This document shows, piece by piece, positions 41,437 through 49,503 of a DNA stretch of 64,000 nucleotides. A model generated the notes under the pieces. It saw nothing but the letters and a program-made list of their open reading frames with translations, did no database searches and was not told the DNA's origin. This DNA is from Claveliimonas bilis (GTDB lineage Bacteria; Bacillota; Clostridia; Lachnospirales; Lachnospiraceae). The stretch lies in contig NZ_AP027742.1 in the NCBI RefSeq assembly GCF_030296775.1, forward strand, positions 682,001 through 746,000, in the 5' to 3' direction. The number at the start of each line of letters is the position of its first letter. Positions within the stretch are counted from its first letter, which is position 1. The position numbers were made by a program, and so were the translations under genes.

Positions 41437-41550
41437 GGTAAGGTGATTTTACAGCCACAGGGTAAGGAGTTTTTTACATGACGCGGTAAGGAGTTTTTTA
41501 CATGAGTTGGTAAGAAGTTCTTTACACCGTCCGGTAAGAACTTTTTTACA
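41437..41550 (-). repeat. IS21 left-end array: five sites at 24 bp spacing
   Basis: GGTAAGGAGTTTTTTACA-like units start at 41437, 41461, 41485, 41509 and 41533. The two at 41461 and 41485 are identical; the others vary at two or more positions. They are inverted relative to the right-end array. Confidence 0.82.
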
Positions 41551-41637
41551 TCCTCTGCGGCGAGTTTTATCACAGGAGGAGTCAGCAGTTCATCCGATTT
41601 TGTATACTGTAAGCAGTACACAAGAGAGGAGACCTTT

Positions 41638-43212
41638 ATGCTGACAAAAACAAAAATGCAGGAAATACAGGATTTAAAACTGCAAGGTTACACAAAAGCT
41701 GATATTATCAGATACTATGAAGCGCAGGGACGCAAGCCTCCCAGCCGGCCCACAATCAGCAAGTATTATGACATGGATGTGCTCCCGGATGATCCCGGCG
41801 CTAAGCTCGCAAAACCGAAAACCTTTGATGCGGAACCTTTCCGCAGTACGATTATCAGGATCCTTGAAACAAACAGCGGAAAAACGTTCTGTATGTCATC
41901 AGTTTACGATGTTCTGGAAGAAAAATTCATCGAAAACGGAGACTATGAGAAACTTCCCGGGAACCAACAGACGCTCCGGAACTACATCCATTATCTTGAG
42001 GATTCCGGACAGATCAACAGGGAGCCTGAGCACCGCCGTATCTATGATTATGTTTTTGACACCCCGCCCGGAGAACAGATGCTGATTGACTTCGGTGAGG
42101 AGACTCTCTCAAAAACAACGCATATCCATTTCATGTGCCTTTTGCTGCGTTATAGCCGTTTTTTATGCGTCTATGCACAGGATCACAAGTATAACTCGGA
42201 AGAGGCCTGTAAGGCGATCTACCGTAGTTTCTGCAGGCTTGGAGGGCGTCCTAAAGAACTGGTCATTGACCAGGACGCCGTGTTTGTCGCCAGTGAAACC
42301 TATGGTGAAGTCATCAAGACCAGGACCTTTGAAGATTTCTGTACTGAACAGGATATCCGGCTCTGGGTGTGTAATAAAGCGGATCCGGAAAGCAAGGGAC
42401 CTATCGAAAACTCTGTCGGGTTCGTGAAGAAAAACTTCTTCAGTGCGCGGAAGGTCACCTGTATCGATGATGTATGGCGTTCCCTGCCCGGATGGCTGGA
42501 ACGCAAGAACCAGCGGATCCACCGTTCTACCTTACGGGTCCCAAAAGCAGTCTACGACAGCATTGAAAGGTCAGCCATGCGGCCTCTTCTTCCATCCGTG
42601 TATGAAACATCTCCGAATACATTCCGCACTTATGAAATCGCGGCAATACCTTACGTCCTGTATAAATCATGCAGGTATTCGGTTCCACGTGATTATGCTT
42701 TCAAAACGGTACAGTTCAAAGTTGTCAGTGGGAAGATCCACATTTATGATGACCAGCTGAACTATATCTGTTCCCATAATCTCAGCGAGAGGAAGGGAAG
42801 TGTTAATCAGCTCCCGGAACACCGGAAACAGGACTCCGGAGACTGGATCGAGATCATGGAGCGTCTCCGTGGGAAATGGAACTGCTATGACTTCCAGCAC
42901 TTCATCAATGGTGTGAAAAAGGAAAATCCACGGCATATCTCCAAACAGCTTCGGGCAATTGAACAGTTCCTTGATTCTGAGAATCCGGATAAATCCCTGG
43001 TAGCGCAGGTGATGAAGGAATGCTGCCAGAAATACCGGTATCAGTTCTCACAGTTTAAAGTTGTTTACAGTCTTGCAAAAGCCGGCCGGGAACTGACCAC
43101 AGACGACTGCCGTGCCCAGGTTCCATCCGGCAGTGTCAGCTACACGGATCTTTCTGTTTATGCAAAAGCCTTTCAGGAACGCACAGAAAGGAAGGAGGCT
43201 GCTGCTCGATGA
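41638..43212 (+). CDS. istA: IS21-family transposase IstA
   Basis: The 524-residue protein has an N-terminal HTH (GYTKADIIRYYEAQGRKPPS), a second DNA-binding region and a DDE core: Asp in MLIDFGEE, Asp in ELVIDQDAVF and Glu in GPIENSVGFVKK. A C-terminal beta domain follows. All catalytic residues are present. An AGGAGA site precedes the ATG. Its stop overlaps the istB start (GATGAA), as usual for IS21. Confidence 0.93.
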   Translation: MLTKTKMQEIQDLKLQGYTKADIIRYYEAQGRKPPSRPTISKYYDMDVLPDDPGAKLAKPKTFDAEPFRSTIIRILETNSGKTFCMSSVYDVLEEKFIENGDYEKLPGNQQTLRNYIHYLEDSGQINREPEHRRIYDYVFDTPPGEQMLIDFGEETLSKTTHIHFMCLLLRYSRFLCVYAQDHKYNSEEACKAIYRSFCRLGGRPKELVIDQDAVFVASETYGEVIKTRTFEDFCTEQDIRLWVCNKADPESKGPIENSVGFVKKNFFSARKVTCIDDVWRSLPGWLERKNQRIHRSTLRVPKAVYDSIERSAMRPLLPSVYETSPNTFRTYEIAAIPYVLYKSCRYSVPRDYAFKTVQFKVVSGKIHIYDDQLNYICSHNLSERKGSVNQLPEHRKQDSGDWIEIMERLRGKWNCYDFQHFINGVKKENPRHISKQLRAIEQFLDSENPDKSLVAQVMKECCQKYRYQFSQFKVVYSLAKAGRELTTDDCRAQVPSGSVSYTDLSVYAKAFQERTERKEAAAR

Positions 43213-44012
43213 ACCGTGAAATCTTAAAAAGTATGGATACCGGCCATATCCCTGTACAGCGGCTCACAGCGTTGCTCGAAACATTTACCTTAAAGCACGC
43301 GGCGCGCATGCTTCCGGATCTTCTGGAAACTGCGGATCTGCAGGACTCCTCCTGCAGGGAATTTCTTCTGGCCGTTCTTGAGACCGAAGTCAAAGGGCGG
43401 AATGAACGGCGTCGGAAGCGTAACTATTCCGCGGCGCATTTTCCACCAAATATCCGGCCGCTGGAAGAGTTTGATCCGGAAGAGCTGGAGTCAGGTATCA
43501 CCCACGCACAGCTCTCCGTTTTGAAAGAACTGTCCTGGCTGGACAACTGCGGAAACCTTGTCTTTGCGGGGCCTCCGGGCCTCGGCAAGACCATGGTTGC
43601 CTGTGGCCTTGGTCTGCAGGCTGTCAACAGCGGCTATACTGTATGTTTTGAGAAGATGACCAGTCTGATCAAGATCCTTGATACCGCAGAGACAGAGCGT
43701 GCAGCCGGATTCCGGCTCAAAAATATCAAGAAAGCACAGCTTGTCATAATTGATGAGATCGGCTACACACCGATCAGCCGCGGACAGGCAAACAGATTTT
43801 TCACATTTATCAGTGATACCTATGAAACCAGTTCTATCATCTTTACCACCAACAAAGAGATCGTTGACTGGGCTGAGATGATGGGGGATCCGGTACTTAC
43901 CACTGCAATGCTGGATCGGATCCTGCACCATGCCAAGTGTTACTCTTTCCGCGGGGAATCGTACCGGCTGAAGCACCCTGACCTTTACCCACAGGGAGAA
44001 ACAGGGATGTAA
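43209..44012 (+). CDS. istB: IS21-family helper ATPase IstB
   Basis: The 267-residue AAA+ ATPase has Walker A GPPGLGKT, Walker B LVIIDEIG and sensor-like IIFTTNKE. IstB recruits IstA and selects the target. The frame is intact and overlaps istA by four bases. Confidence 0.93.
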   Translation: MNREILKSMDTGHIPVQRLTALLETFTLKHAARMLPDLLETADLQDSSCREFLLAVLETEVKGRNERRRKRNYSAAHFPPNIRPLEEFDPEELESGITHAQLSVLKELSWLDNCGNLVFAGPPGLGKTMVACGLGLQAVNSGYTVCFEKMTSLIKILDTAETERAAGFRLKNIKKAQLVIIDEIGYTPISRGQANRFFTFISDTYETSSIIFTTNKEIVDWAEMMGDPVLTTAMLDRILHHAKCYSFRGESYRLKHPDLYPQGETGM

Positions 44013-44146
44013 AAAACTGCTTACCGGGTAAAGTAAAAAAGTGCTTACCTTACGATGTAAAAATCTGCTTACTAAGGGATGTAAAAAACTCCTTACCATA
44101 CGGTGTAAAAAACATCTTACCTAACAATGTAAAAAAGTGGTTGACA
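44008..44146 (+). repeat. IS21 right-end array: six sites at 24 bp spacing
   Basis: TGTAAAAAACTGCTTACC-like units start at 44008, 44032, 44056, 44080, 44104 and 44128. The first overlaps the istB stop. The array could be mistaken for a CRISPR but the units diverge and the spacing is six bases. Confidence 0.82.
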
Positions 44147-45282
44147 TTTGCAGATTGAGACGCTCAATCGTGTTATTGGTCCGAATCCGGCTCCAATGCT
44201 GTGTGGGAAAATCCATATAGGTCAAGGTTTCCTCAATTCCATCCTCCACCTTTTTGGCGGCTTTGGCAAGCTTCATAGACTGGAGTTTTTCCGATATCTG
44301 GAGCGCTTTTTCACGAGCAGCTTCTTTACTCTCCTGTGCATGGATTGCCTTGAGCATAAGAGCTACCGCTTTCATCTTGTTACGAGGTGTGACAGAAAAT
44401 ATATTTCTGTAAAAATGAACCGTACAACGTTGATATCTGGCATCTGGAAAGACTTCCGGAATGGTTTCAAGCATGCCAAGATTTTTATCGCCAATGATCA
44501 AACGTACACCAGTAAGCCCGCGTTCTTTCAGCCACACGAAGAAAGAACGCCAGCTTTCACGATCCTCTTTCATACCTTCCGCAGCGCCAAGGATTTCACG
44601 GCAGCCATCCTGACTGACTCCAATAGCAACGAGGATGGAAACATTCTGGATTTCACCGCCCCAGCTGCGTTTCAAGTAGACACCATCTACGTAAACATAG
44701 GGGTAGTCCCCGGAAAGCGGACGGGTACGCCAGGTTTCGATATGCTCATAAGCCTTTTTATTCAGGTTACTGATGGTGCCAGGAGAGACTTTCGTTCCCC
44801 ATAAGGCTTCGGTGATATCCTCCACACGGCGGACGGAAACACCTGCCAGATACATTTCGATCAGAGCTTCTTCCACGGAGGATTCTCTGCGGCGATATCT
44901 TTCAATGATTGCAGTTTCAAAAGGAATGCCTTTGAGTTTTGGAACTTTCAGCTCCACTTCCCCAGCGGTAGTATGGAGATTCCGCTTATAATGACCGGAA
45001 CGATATCCCTGACGATTAGAGGAACGCTCATACTTTTCAGCGTTGACTAATTCGTCAGCTTCCTTATCGAGCAGGGCGTTTAAAGTTTCTTCGACACTGT
45101 TACGGACAAGATCCTTTAAATCGTGCTTTATTAAGTCCTCATTTAGTTGTATAATCTTATCAGACATGGTTCGATAGCCTCCTTTGATAGATTTGGTTGT
45201 GGTGACTTAATTTTACCAAACGGCTATAGACCATGTCTATTTTTATGAAATTGATTTTGCGAAATTAATTATACGTTATCCT

Positions 45283-45903
45283 TTGTATATCCGTGCATTA
45301 AATAGTTCAGATGAAACAATCCGAATTAGGGCTGCCGATCTGTTAGTTGGATTTTATATGAGAAAAAGACAGTATGATAAAGCAGAGAAATATTTGGAAT
45401 ATTTTTCTGTTCAGAATCCAGAAAGAAAAAGAAAACAGGCACAGATTTATGCTGAAACAGGTCGAATCAGGGAAGCGTATAAAGCGTATGAGGAACTTCT
45501 GTTTTCTGATTTTCAGAGATCAAGCATGGAATTGCATGGAATGTATATGCTTGCGCTACAGGATAATAACAGAAAAAAAGCGCGTTGGTTAGCAGATAAG
45601 CAAAAGGAGCTGGCCAGATGCTTTGAAATGGGAAAATACTATGAAATATCGAGTGAACTTGAAATTGCAACGATTGAAAAAGATGCTGATTCTGTTATCT
45701 ATGTGATGGAAGAAATGCTTTCAAGTGTAGAACAAATAGGAGATTTCAGAAAATCGATTTTATATGAACATCTGGACTTTAAAGAGGTAAAAGAAGATTT
45801 CATTTCAAATTTGAAAGAAAATCTCAAGAAATGTTTTCAGGATGAAGAAAACTACGGATTTTTAAAAGATAATAAGAGGTGGCAGAAGTTAGTCAATCAG
45901 TAA
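45283..45903 (+). pseudogene. 5'-truncated HTH/TPR regulator, paralogue of the gene at 62092
   Basis: The 206 residues match the C-terminal 60 percent of the regulator at 62092-63126 almost position by position (AEKYLEYFSVQNPERKRKQA; AYEELLFSDFQRSSMELHGM; YGFLKDNKRWQKLV). The DNA-binding N-terminus is missing. The coding sequence begins right at the IS256 end (45280), so the promoter and HTH were removed by the insertion or a linked deletion. Confidence 0.78.
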
Positions 45904-45930
45904 TAACATAAATTTATTTGTGAATATTTC

Positions 45931-45960
45931 GTCCTTCATCAAGCGGTGAAGGACTTTTTT
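45931..45960 (+). terminator. Terminator after the truncated regulator
   Basis: GTCCTTCA (45931-45938) pairs with TGAAGGAC (45947-45954), followed by TTTTTT. Confidence 0.85.
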
Positions 45961-45977
45961 ATATTCAAAATAAGGCT

Positions 45978-46016
45978 TTTAGAATTGTTTAGAATTCATT
46001 TAGGAACCATTAAGAT
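45978..46016 (+). promoter_or_regulatory. OmpR-type tandem repeat operator candidate
   Basis: TTTAGAATT at 45978 and 45988 and TTTAGGAA at 45999, then a weaker TTAAGAT at 46010. These are direct repeats at 10-11 base spacing, one helical turn, typical of OmpR/PhoB-class response-regulator sites. It lies 66 bases before the Lys-rich lipoprotein gene. The candidate binder is the response regulator at 54172. Confidence 0.55.
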
Positions 46017-46081
46017 ATGACTGCCATAATGAACCTATCAAAAGAAAACAGCTTTTGAAATTTGCAAAAAGGAGCAGACAA

Positions 46082-46507
46082 ATGATGAATGATTTACAGA
46101 AAAAAACATGGAAGGGAATTATTAAGAAAGGAGTTGTGTTTTGTACAATTGGTGTAATGGCCATGGGTATGGTAGCATGCCAGGGAAAAGATAAGAAAGC
46201 GGATTCTCCCGCTTCAAAAACAGAGCAGTCAACGGATAAGAAGACGGATACAAAGGACAATAAAAGTACTAACAAGAGTTCTTCTTCCAAATCCAAAAAG
46301 AAAGAGAAGACAGATGCAGCTAAGAAACAGAATTCCGCCGAAAAGGATCAGAAAAAGACAACGGATTCTGATAAAAAAGACAGCACAGATAAAAAAGATA
46401 CTACAGAAAAGAAGGCCGAGAAGAAGAATACTACCAAAAAGGATACTACGAAGAAGAGCACAAAGAATAATAACAGTACACAAAATTCCAAAAAAACAGT
46501 TCAGTAA
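46082..46507 (+). CDS. Lys/Thr/Ser-rich lipoprotein, low complexity (141 aa)
   Basis: AAGGAG precedes ATG 46082. A signal peptide with lipobox GMVAC gives a lipid-anchored Cys near residue 32. The rest is almost only Lys, Thr, Ser, Asp, Glu and Asn in short repeats (TTEKKAEKKNTTKKDTTKKS). Such a highly basic, disordered exterior tether could bind anionic wall polymer. It lies directly upstream of the Dlt-like operon, behind a candidate response-regulator site. Confidence 0.65.
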   Translation: MMNDLQKKTWKGIIKKGVVFCTIGVMAMGMVACQGKDKKADSPASKTEQSTDKKTDTKDNKSTNKSSSSKSKKKEKTDAAKKQNSAEKDQKKTTDSDKKDSTDKKDTTEKKAEKKNTTKKDTTKKSTKNNNSTQNSKKTVQ

Positions 46508-46536
46508 CAAAAGACAAAAAGAATAATTACTTATAA

Positions 46537-46569
46537 ATGGGCTGTATGAAGACGTGCAGTCCATTTTTC
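46537..46569 (+). terminator. Hairpin between lipoprotein and Dlt-like operon
   Basis: AATGGGCTG (46537-46545) pairs with CAGTCCATT (46558-46566, one G-T pair) and is followed by TTT. It may terminate or attenuate read-through into the operon starting 16 bases later. Confidence 0.58.
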
Positions 46570-46584
46570 TGAAAGGATTATAAT

Positions 46585-48093
46585 ATGTGGAATATTCTGG
46601 AATATTTAGAAAAAACGGAAATGATGTATCCCCATCATACGGCAGTCGATGATGGAAAGTTTGTATTTACGTGGAGGGAACTGGGGGAAATATCCCGAAA
46701 AATGGGTACAGCATTTGCAAAAAGGATCTCCCCAGGGAAACCGGTGGCTATTCTGGCGGAGAAAAGAGCCATTACACTGGCGGCTATGTTTGGAAGTATA
46801 TATGCAGGAGGGTTTTATGTAGTGATCGATCCTTCGCAGCCGGCAAAGAGAATACAAGAAATTTTAAACGTACTGGAACCGGAGCTTATTGTAATCAATG
46901 AAACAACCGAAGAAATATTAAAGCAGACAGATTATAAGGGAGATACTTATCGGATAGAAATTGGTATGTTGGAGAGGGAAGACTGGGAATTACTGCGGGG
47001 AATACGGGAACGTAGTAAAGATACGGATATATTGTATGGAATCTTTACTTCTGGTTCTACCGGAACTCCGAAAGGGATTGTGGTAAGCCACCGGGCGGCT
47101 ATAGATTTTATTTCCCATTTTGTACGGATATTTGATTTTACAGTATATGACAAAATTGGCAATCAGGCGCCATTTGACTTTGATGTTTCGGTAAAAGACA
47201 TTTATACGAGTATGTTTACTGGAGCAACATTAGTTCTCCTTCCAAAGGAAATATTTTCTACCCCTCCGGTTTTACTGGATTATCTGTGTGAAAAAGAAGT
47301 GACTGTCCTTATATGGGCGGTATCGGCGCTTAGCCTTGTAGCGGTATTAAAAGGACTTTCTTATAAAATTCCCCATACAGTAAAGAAGATACTTTTCAGT
47401 GGCGAGGTTATGCCGGTGAAGCAGCTTCGAATGTGGCAGTCGGCCCTGCCTTGGGCAGAATTTGTTAATCTGTATGGTCCTACAGAAGTTACCTGTAATT
47501 GCACATACTATCGAGTGGAAGAAATGATTCCGGATGGAGAGAAAATTCCTATCGGCAGAGCATTTCCAGGCAGAAAAGTATTTCTTTTGGATGGAAATGA
47601 AAAAGAAATCACGGCTTTTGGGGAAACCGGGGAAATTTGTGTTTCCGGTGAATCCTTGTCAGAAGGATATTACCATAATGCAGAGGAAACAAAGAAAAAG
47701 TTTATACTCTATCCAAAGAATGAAGAAGGGCAGAGCCGATGCTATAAAACCGGCGATTTGGGTTATTACGGGAAAGATGGGGAACTTTATTTTTCCGGAC
47801 GAAAAGACTTCCAGATCAAACATATGGGACATAGGATCGAGTTGGAAGAGATTGAATGTGTAATGGAACAAATCAGCGGACTGGACAGAGCAGTATGCTT
47901 AATGGATGAAAAAAGAAACCGGCTGGTAGCATTTTATCTGGGGAACATCAATACGGATGAGATCAAAGAGAAGATGAAGCACAAACTTCCGGTCTATATG
48001 ATTCCCCATAAAATTGTAAAAACGGATTCAATGCCGCTAAACAAAAACGGGAAAACGGATCGGAGCTTTTTCCGGCAGAAATTGGGGGAATGA
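46585..48093 (+). CDS. DltA-like amino acid:carrier-protein ligase
   Basis: This 502-residue adenylate-forming enzyme has the A3 loop TSGSTGTPKG, YGPTEVTC, the YKTGDLG motif and the terminal catalytic lysine in PLNKNGKTDR. Length and motifs fit DltA-type ligases, which load an amino acid onto a DltC-type carrier. The amino acid cannot be named from sequence; the PLP decarboxylase next door argues against plain D-alanine. GAAAGGA precedes the ATG. It is the first gene of a tightly packed ten-gene operon. Confidence 0.83.
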   Translation: MWNILEYLEKTEMMYPHHTAVDDGKFVFTWRELGEISRKMGTAFAKRISPGKPVAILAEKRAITLAAMFGSIYAGGFYVVIDPSQPAKRIQEILNVLEPELIVINETTEEILKQTDYKGDTYRIEIGMLEREDWELLRGIRERSKDTDILYGIFTSGSTGTPKGIVVSHRAAIDFISHFVRIFDFTVYDKIGNQAPFDFDVSVKDIYTSMFTGATLVLLPKEIFSTPPVLLDYLCEKEVTVLIWAVSALSLVAVLKGLSYKIPHTVKKILFSGEVMPVKQLRMWQSALPWAEFVNLYGPTEVTCNCTYYRVEEMIPDGEKIPIGRAFPGRKVFLLDGNEKEITAFGETGEICVSGESLSEGYYHNAEETKKKFILYPKNEEGQSRCYKTGDLGYYGKDGELYFSGRKDFQIKHMGHRIELEEIECVMEQISGLDRAVCLMDEKRNRLVAFYLGNINTDEIKEKMKHKLPVYMIPHKIVKTDSMPLNKNGKTDRSFFRQKLGE

Positions 48094-48094
48094 A

Positions 48095-49309
48095 ATGGAC
48101 AAAAAAATATTAGAACAAGGAATTGCCAAATATGGTACGCCGCTTTATGTATTTAATATAGATGAAATGCAAGAATCGGCAGAGCTTTTTCGACAAAAAC
48201 TGCAGGGGAGTGCCGATATCTGTTTTGCTATGAAAGCGAATCCGTTTCTGACAAAGCAAATGGCAGAAGTAGTTGACAGGATTGAAGTTTGTTCTATGGG
48301 AGAATTTGAAATTTGCCGGAAACTAGGAATCGATGCTAAGAAAATACTGATATCAGGTGTACTGAAGAAAAAAGAAGATATTCTTGAAATTCTTACTTAT
48401 TATCGGGGCGGTTGTTTTTATACCGTTGAATCACCGGATCAATTTCAGATATTTAAGGAATGGTGCAAGGAAAACAAAGAAGAAATCCAAGTATATCTTA
48501 GACTGACAAGTGGGAATCAGTTTGGAATGGATGAAAAGGGGATATGGAAGATGATTTCTATAAGGCACCAATGTCCATTCCTTAGAATCAGGGGAATTCA
48601 TTATTTTTCAGGGACGCAGAAAAAGACCATGGAGAAGGTGAAGAAGGAATTGGAATATCTGGACAGCTTCTTAAGAGAGGTGGAAGCATCCGGATTGCCG
48701 ATAGAAGAGTTGGAATATGGTCCCGGAATTTCTGTCTCATACTTTCAGGGTCATAAGGACATGTTAGGAGAAGATATCAGCATAATGGCAGACGCCATCC
48801 GGAATATGAAATGGCGTGGAAATATTGTGTTGGAAATGGGACGTGCCCTTGCAGCAAAATGCGGGTATTATCTGACCAGCGTAAAAGATATAAAGCAAAA
48901 TAATGGGAAGAATTATTGCATCGTGGACGGCGGAATCCATCAGATTAATTATGACGGACAGATCAAAGGAATGTATTGCCCCAATTTTCAGGTAAGTCCA
49001 GGGGACGAAGGCGGCTCTAAGCAGGAATACATTGTATGCGGGTCTTTATGTACGATAAATGACATATTGATGCAAAAAGCAGAAATTGCAGGGCTGCAAG
49101 TGGGAAGTGTATTGATTTTTGAGCGGGCTGGTGCCTATGCAATGACGGAGGGCATGGCCCTTTTCTTAAGTCATGAATTGCCGCAGATTGCACTTTATAG
49201 CAGGGAAACGGGATGGAAATTGGTAAGGACCAAATATGAAACATACGAGTGGAATATGGAAAAGGAGAGTTATAATGGAAACTTTAATGAATATTTTAAT
49301 GGAAATTGA
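48095..49309 (+). CDS. BtrK-like fold-III PLP decarboxylase
   Basis: The 404-residue enzyme resembles diaminopimelate decarboxylase: YGTPLYVFNIDEM, the Schiff-base lysine in CFAMKANP, HYFSGTQ, YGPGISVSY and EMGRALAAKCGYYL. In the second-subunit motif it has GSLCTINDIL instead of the CES-D pattern of LysA, and GAYAMTEGMALFLSHELPQ near the end. This is the pattern I recall for BtrK-type enzymes, which decarboxylate an amino acid while it is bound to an acyl carrier. Placement between ligase and carrier genes supports that role. The likely reaction is aminoacyl-carrier to amine-bearing acyl-carrier plus CO2. Confidence 0.75.
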   Translation: MDKKILEQGIAKYGTPLYVFNIDEMQESAELFRQKLQGSADICFAMKANPFLTKQMAEVVDRIEVCSMGEFEICRKLGIDAKKILISGVLKKKEDILEILTYYRGGCFYTVESPDQFQIFKEWCKENKEEIQVYLRLTSGNQFGMDEKGIWKMISIRHQCPFLRIRGIHYFSGTQKKTMEKVKKELEYLDSFLREVEASGLPIEELEYGPGISVSYFQGHKDMLGEDISIMADAIRNMKWRGNIVLEMGRALAAKCGYYLTSVKDIKQNNGKNYCIVDGGIHQINYDGQIKGMYCPNFQVSPGDEGGSKQEYIVCGSLCTINDILMQKAEIAGLQVGSVLIFERAGAYAMTEGMALFLSHELPQIALYSRETGWKLVRTKYETYEWNMEKESYNGNFNEYFNGN

Positions 49310-49502
49310 TGACAGTATTGATTGGAAAAATGAAAGCGCATTGATTGATAGCAAGATTCTGGATTCATTTGGTGTTATTTCTCTTATATCAGAACTGGAA
49401 GATGCATTTGATATTGAAATAGAAGCTTCAGAGATGCGTCCTGAAAATCTTAATTCGGTAAATGCTATATGGGATATGGTGCAGAGATTGAAGGAGAATT
49501 GA
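49275..49502 (+). CDS. DltC-like carrier protein
   Basis: The 75-residue acidic protein has the phosphopantetheine attachment serine in KILDSFGVISL, matching the DSFG motif of DltC. AAAGGAG precedes ATG 49275. It overlaps the decarboxylase gene by 35 bases and ends one base before the MBOAT gene. It should carry the activated amino-acyl or amine-acyl group. Confidence 0.85.
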   Translation: METLMNILMEIDDSIDWKNESALIDSKILDSFGVISLISELEDAFDIEIEASEMRPENLNSVNAIWDMVQRLKEN

Positions 49503-49503
49503 T

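Larger units (their letters stand above)
41430..44152 (+). mobile_element. IS21-family element (2,723 bp) inserted in IS256 copy 1
   Basis: It begins TGTGCGTGG and ends TTTGCA (TG...CA ends) and is flanked by the 8 bp duplication GATTGAGA (41422-41429 and 44153-44160). It carries intact istA and istB genes. Both ends hold arrays of a transposase-site-like sequence at exact 24 bp spacing. Confidence 0.92.
41240..45167 (-). pseudogene. IS256-family (Mutator-type) transposase, interrupted
   Basis: The N-terminal part (45167 down to about 44153; MSDKIIQLNEDLIKHDLKDL) and the C-terminal part (about 41429 down to 41240; REIKRRTKAIGAFPDGQ) together make a ~398-residue IS256-type transposase. Catalytic landmarks include YVDGVYLK, IIGDKNLG and NNTIERLN. 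The IS21-family insertion cuts it at ERLN-REIK. Unlike copy 2, no frameshift is seen, so precise excision could restore it. Confidence 0.85.
41185..45280 (-). mobile_element. IS256-family element, copy 1, split by an IS21-family element
   Basis: The ends read GATAGTGTCAATAG...TTTCGCAAAATCAA on the left and, inverted, GATAACGTATAATTAATTTC then GCAAAATCAA on the right. Without the inserted IS21 and its 8 bp duplication the element is 1,365 bp, one base longer than copy 2. Flanking bases (GGATGATA left, CTTTGTAT right) show no target duplication, so adjacent DNA was lost or rearranged. It truncates a toxin gene on one side and a regulator gene on the other. Confidence 0.85.

Noticed and set aside
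41437-44146. Regular 24-base repeats at two sites that look like short CRISPR arrays
   Set aside because: Units diverge, the gaps are about six bases, the two arrays are inverted to each other and they sit exactly at the ends of an IS21-family element. They are transposase sites.
46314-46526. Basic 70-codon frame inside the Lys-rich lipoprotein gene
   Set aside because: It is the shifted reading of an A-rich repetitive coding sequence and has no ribosome site.
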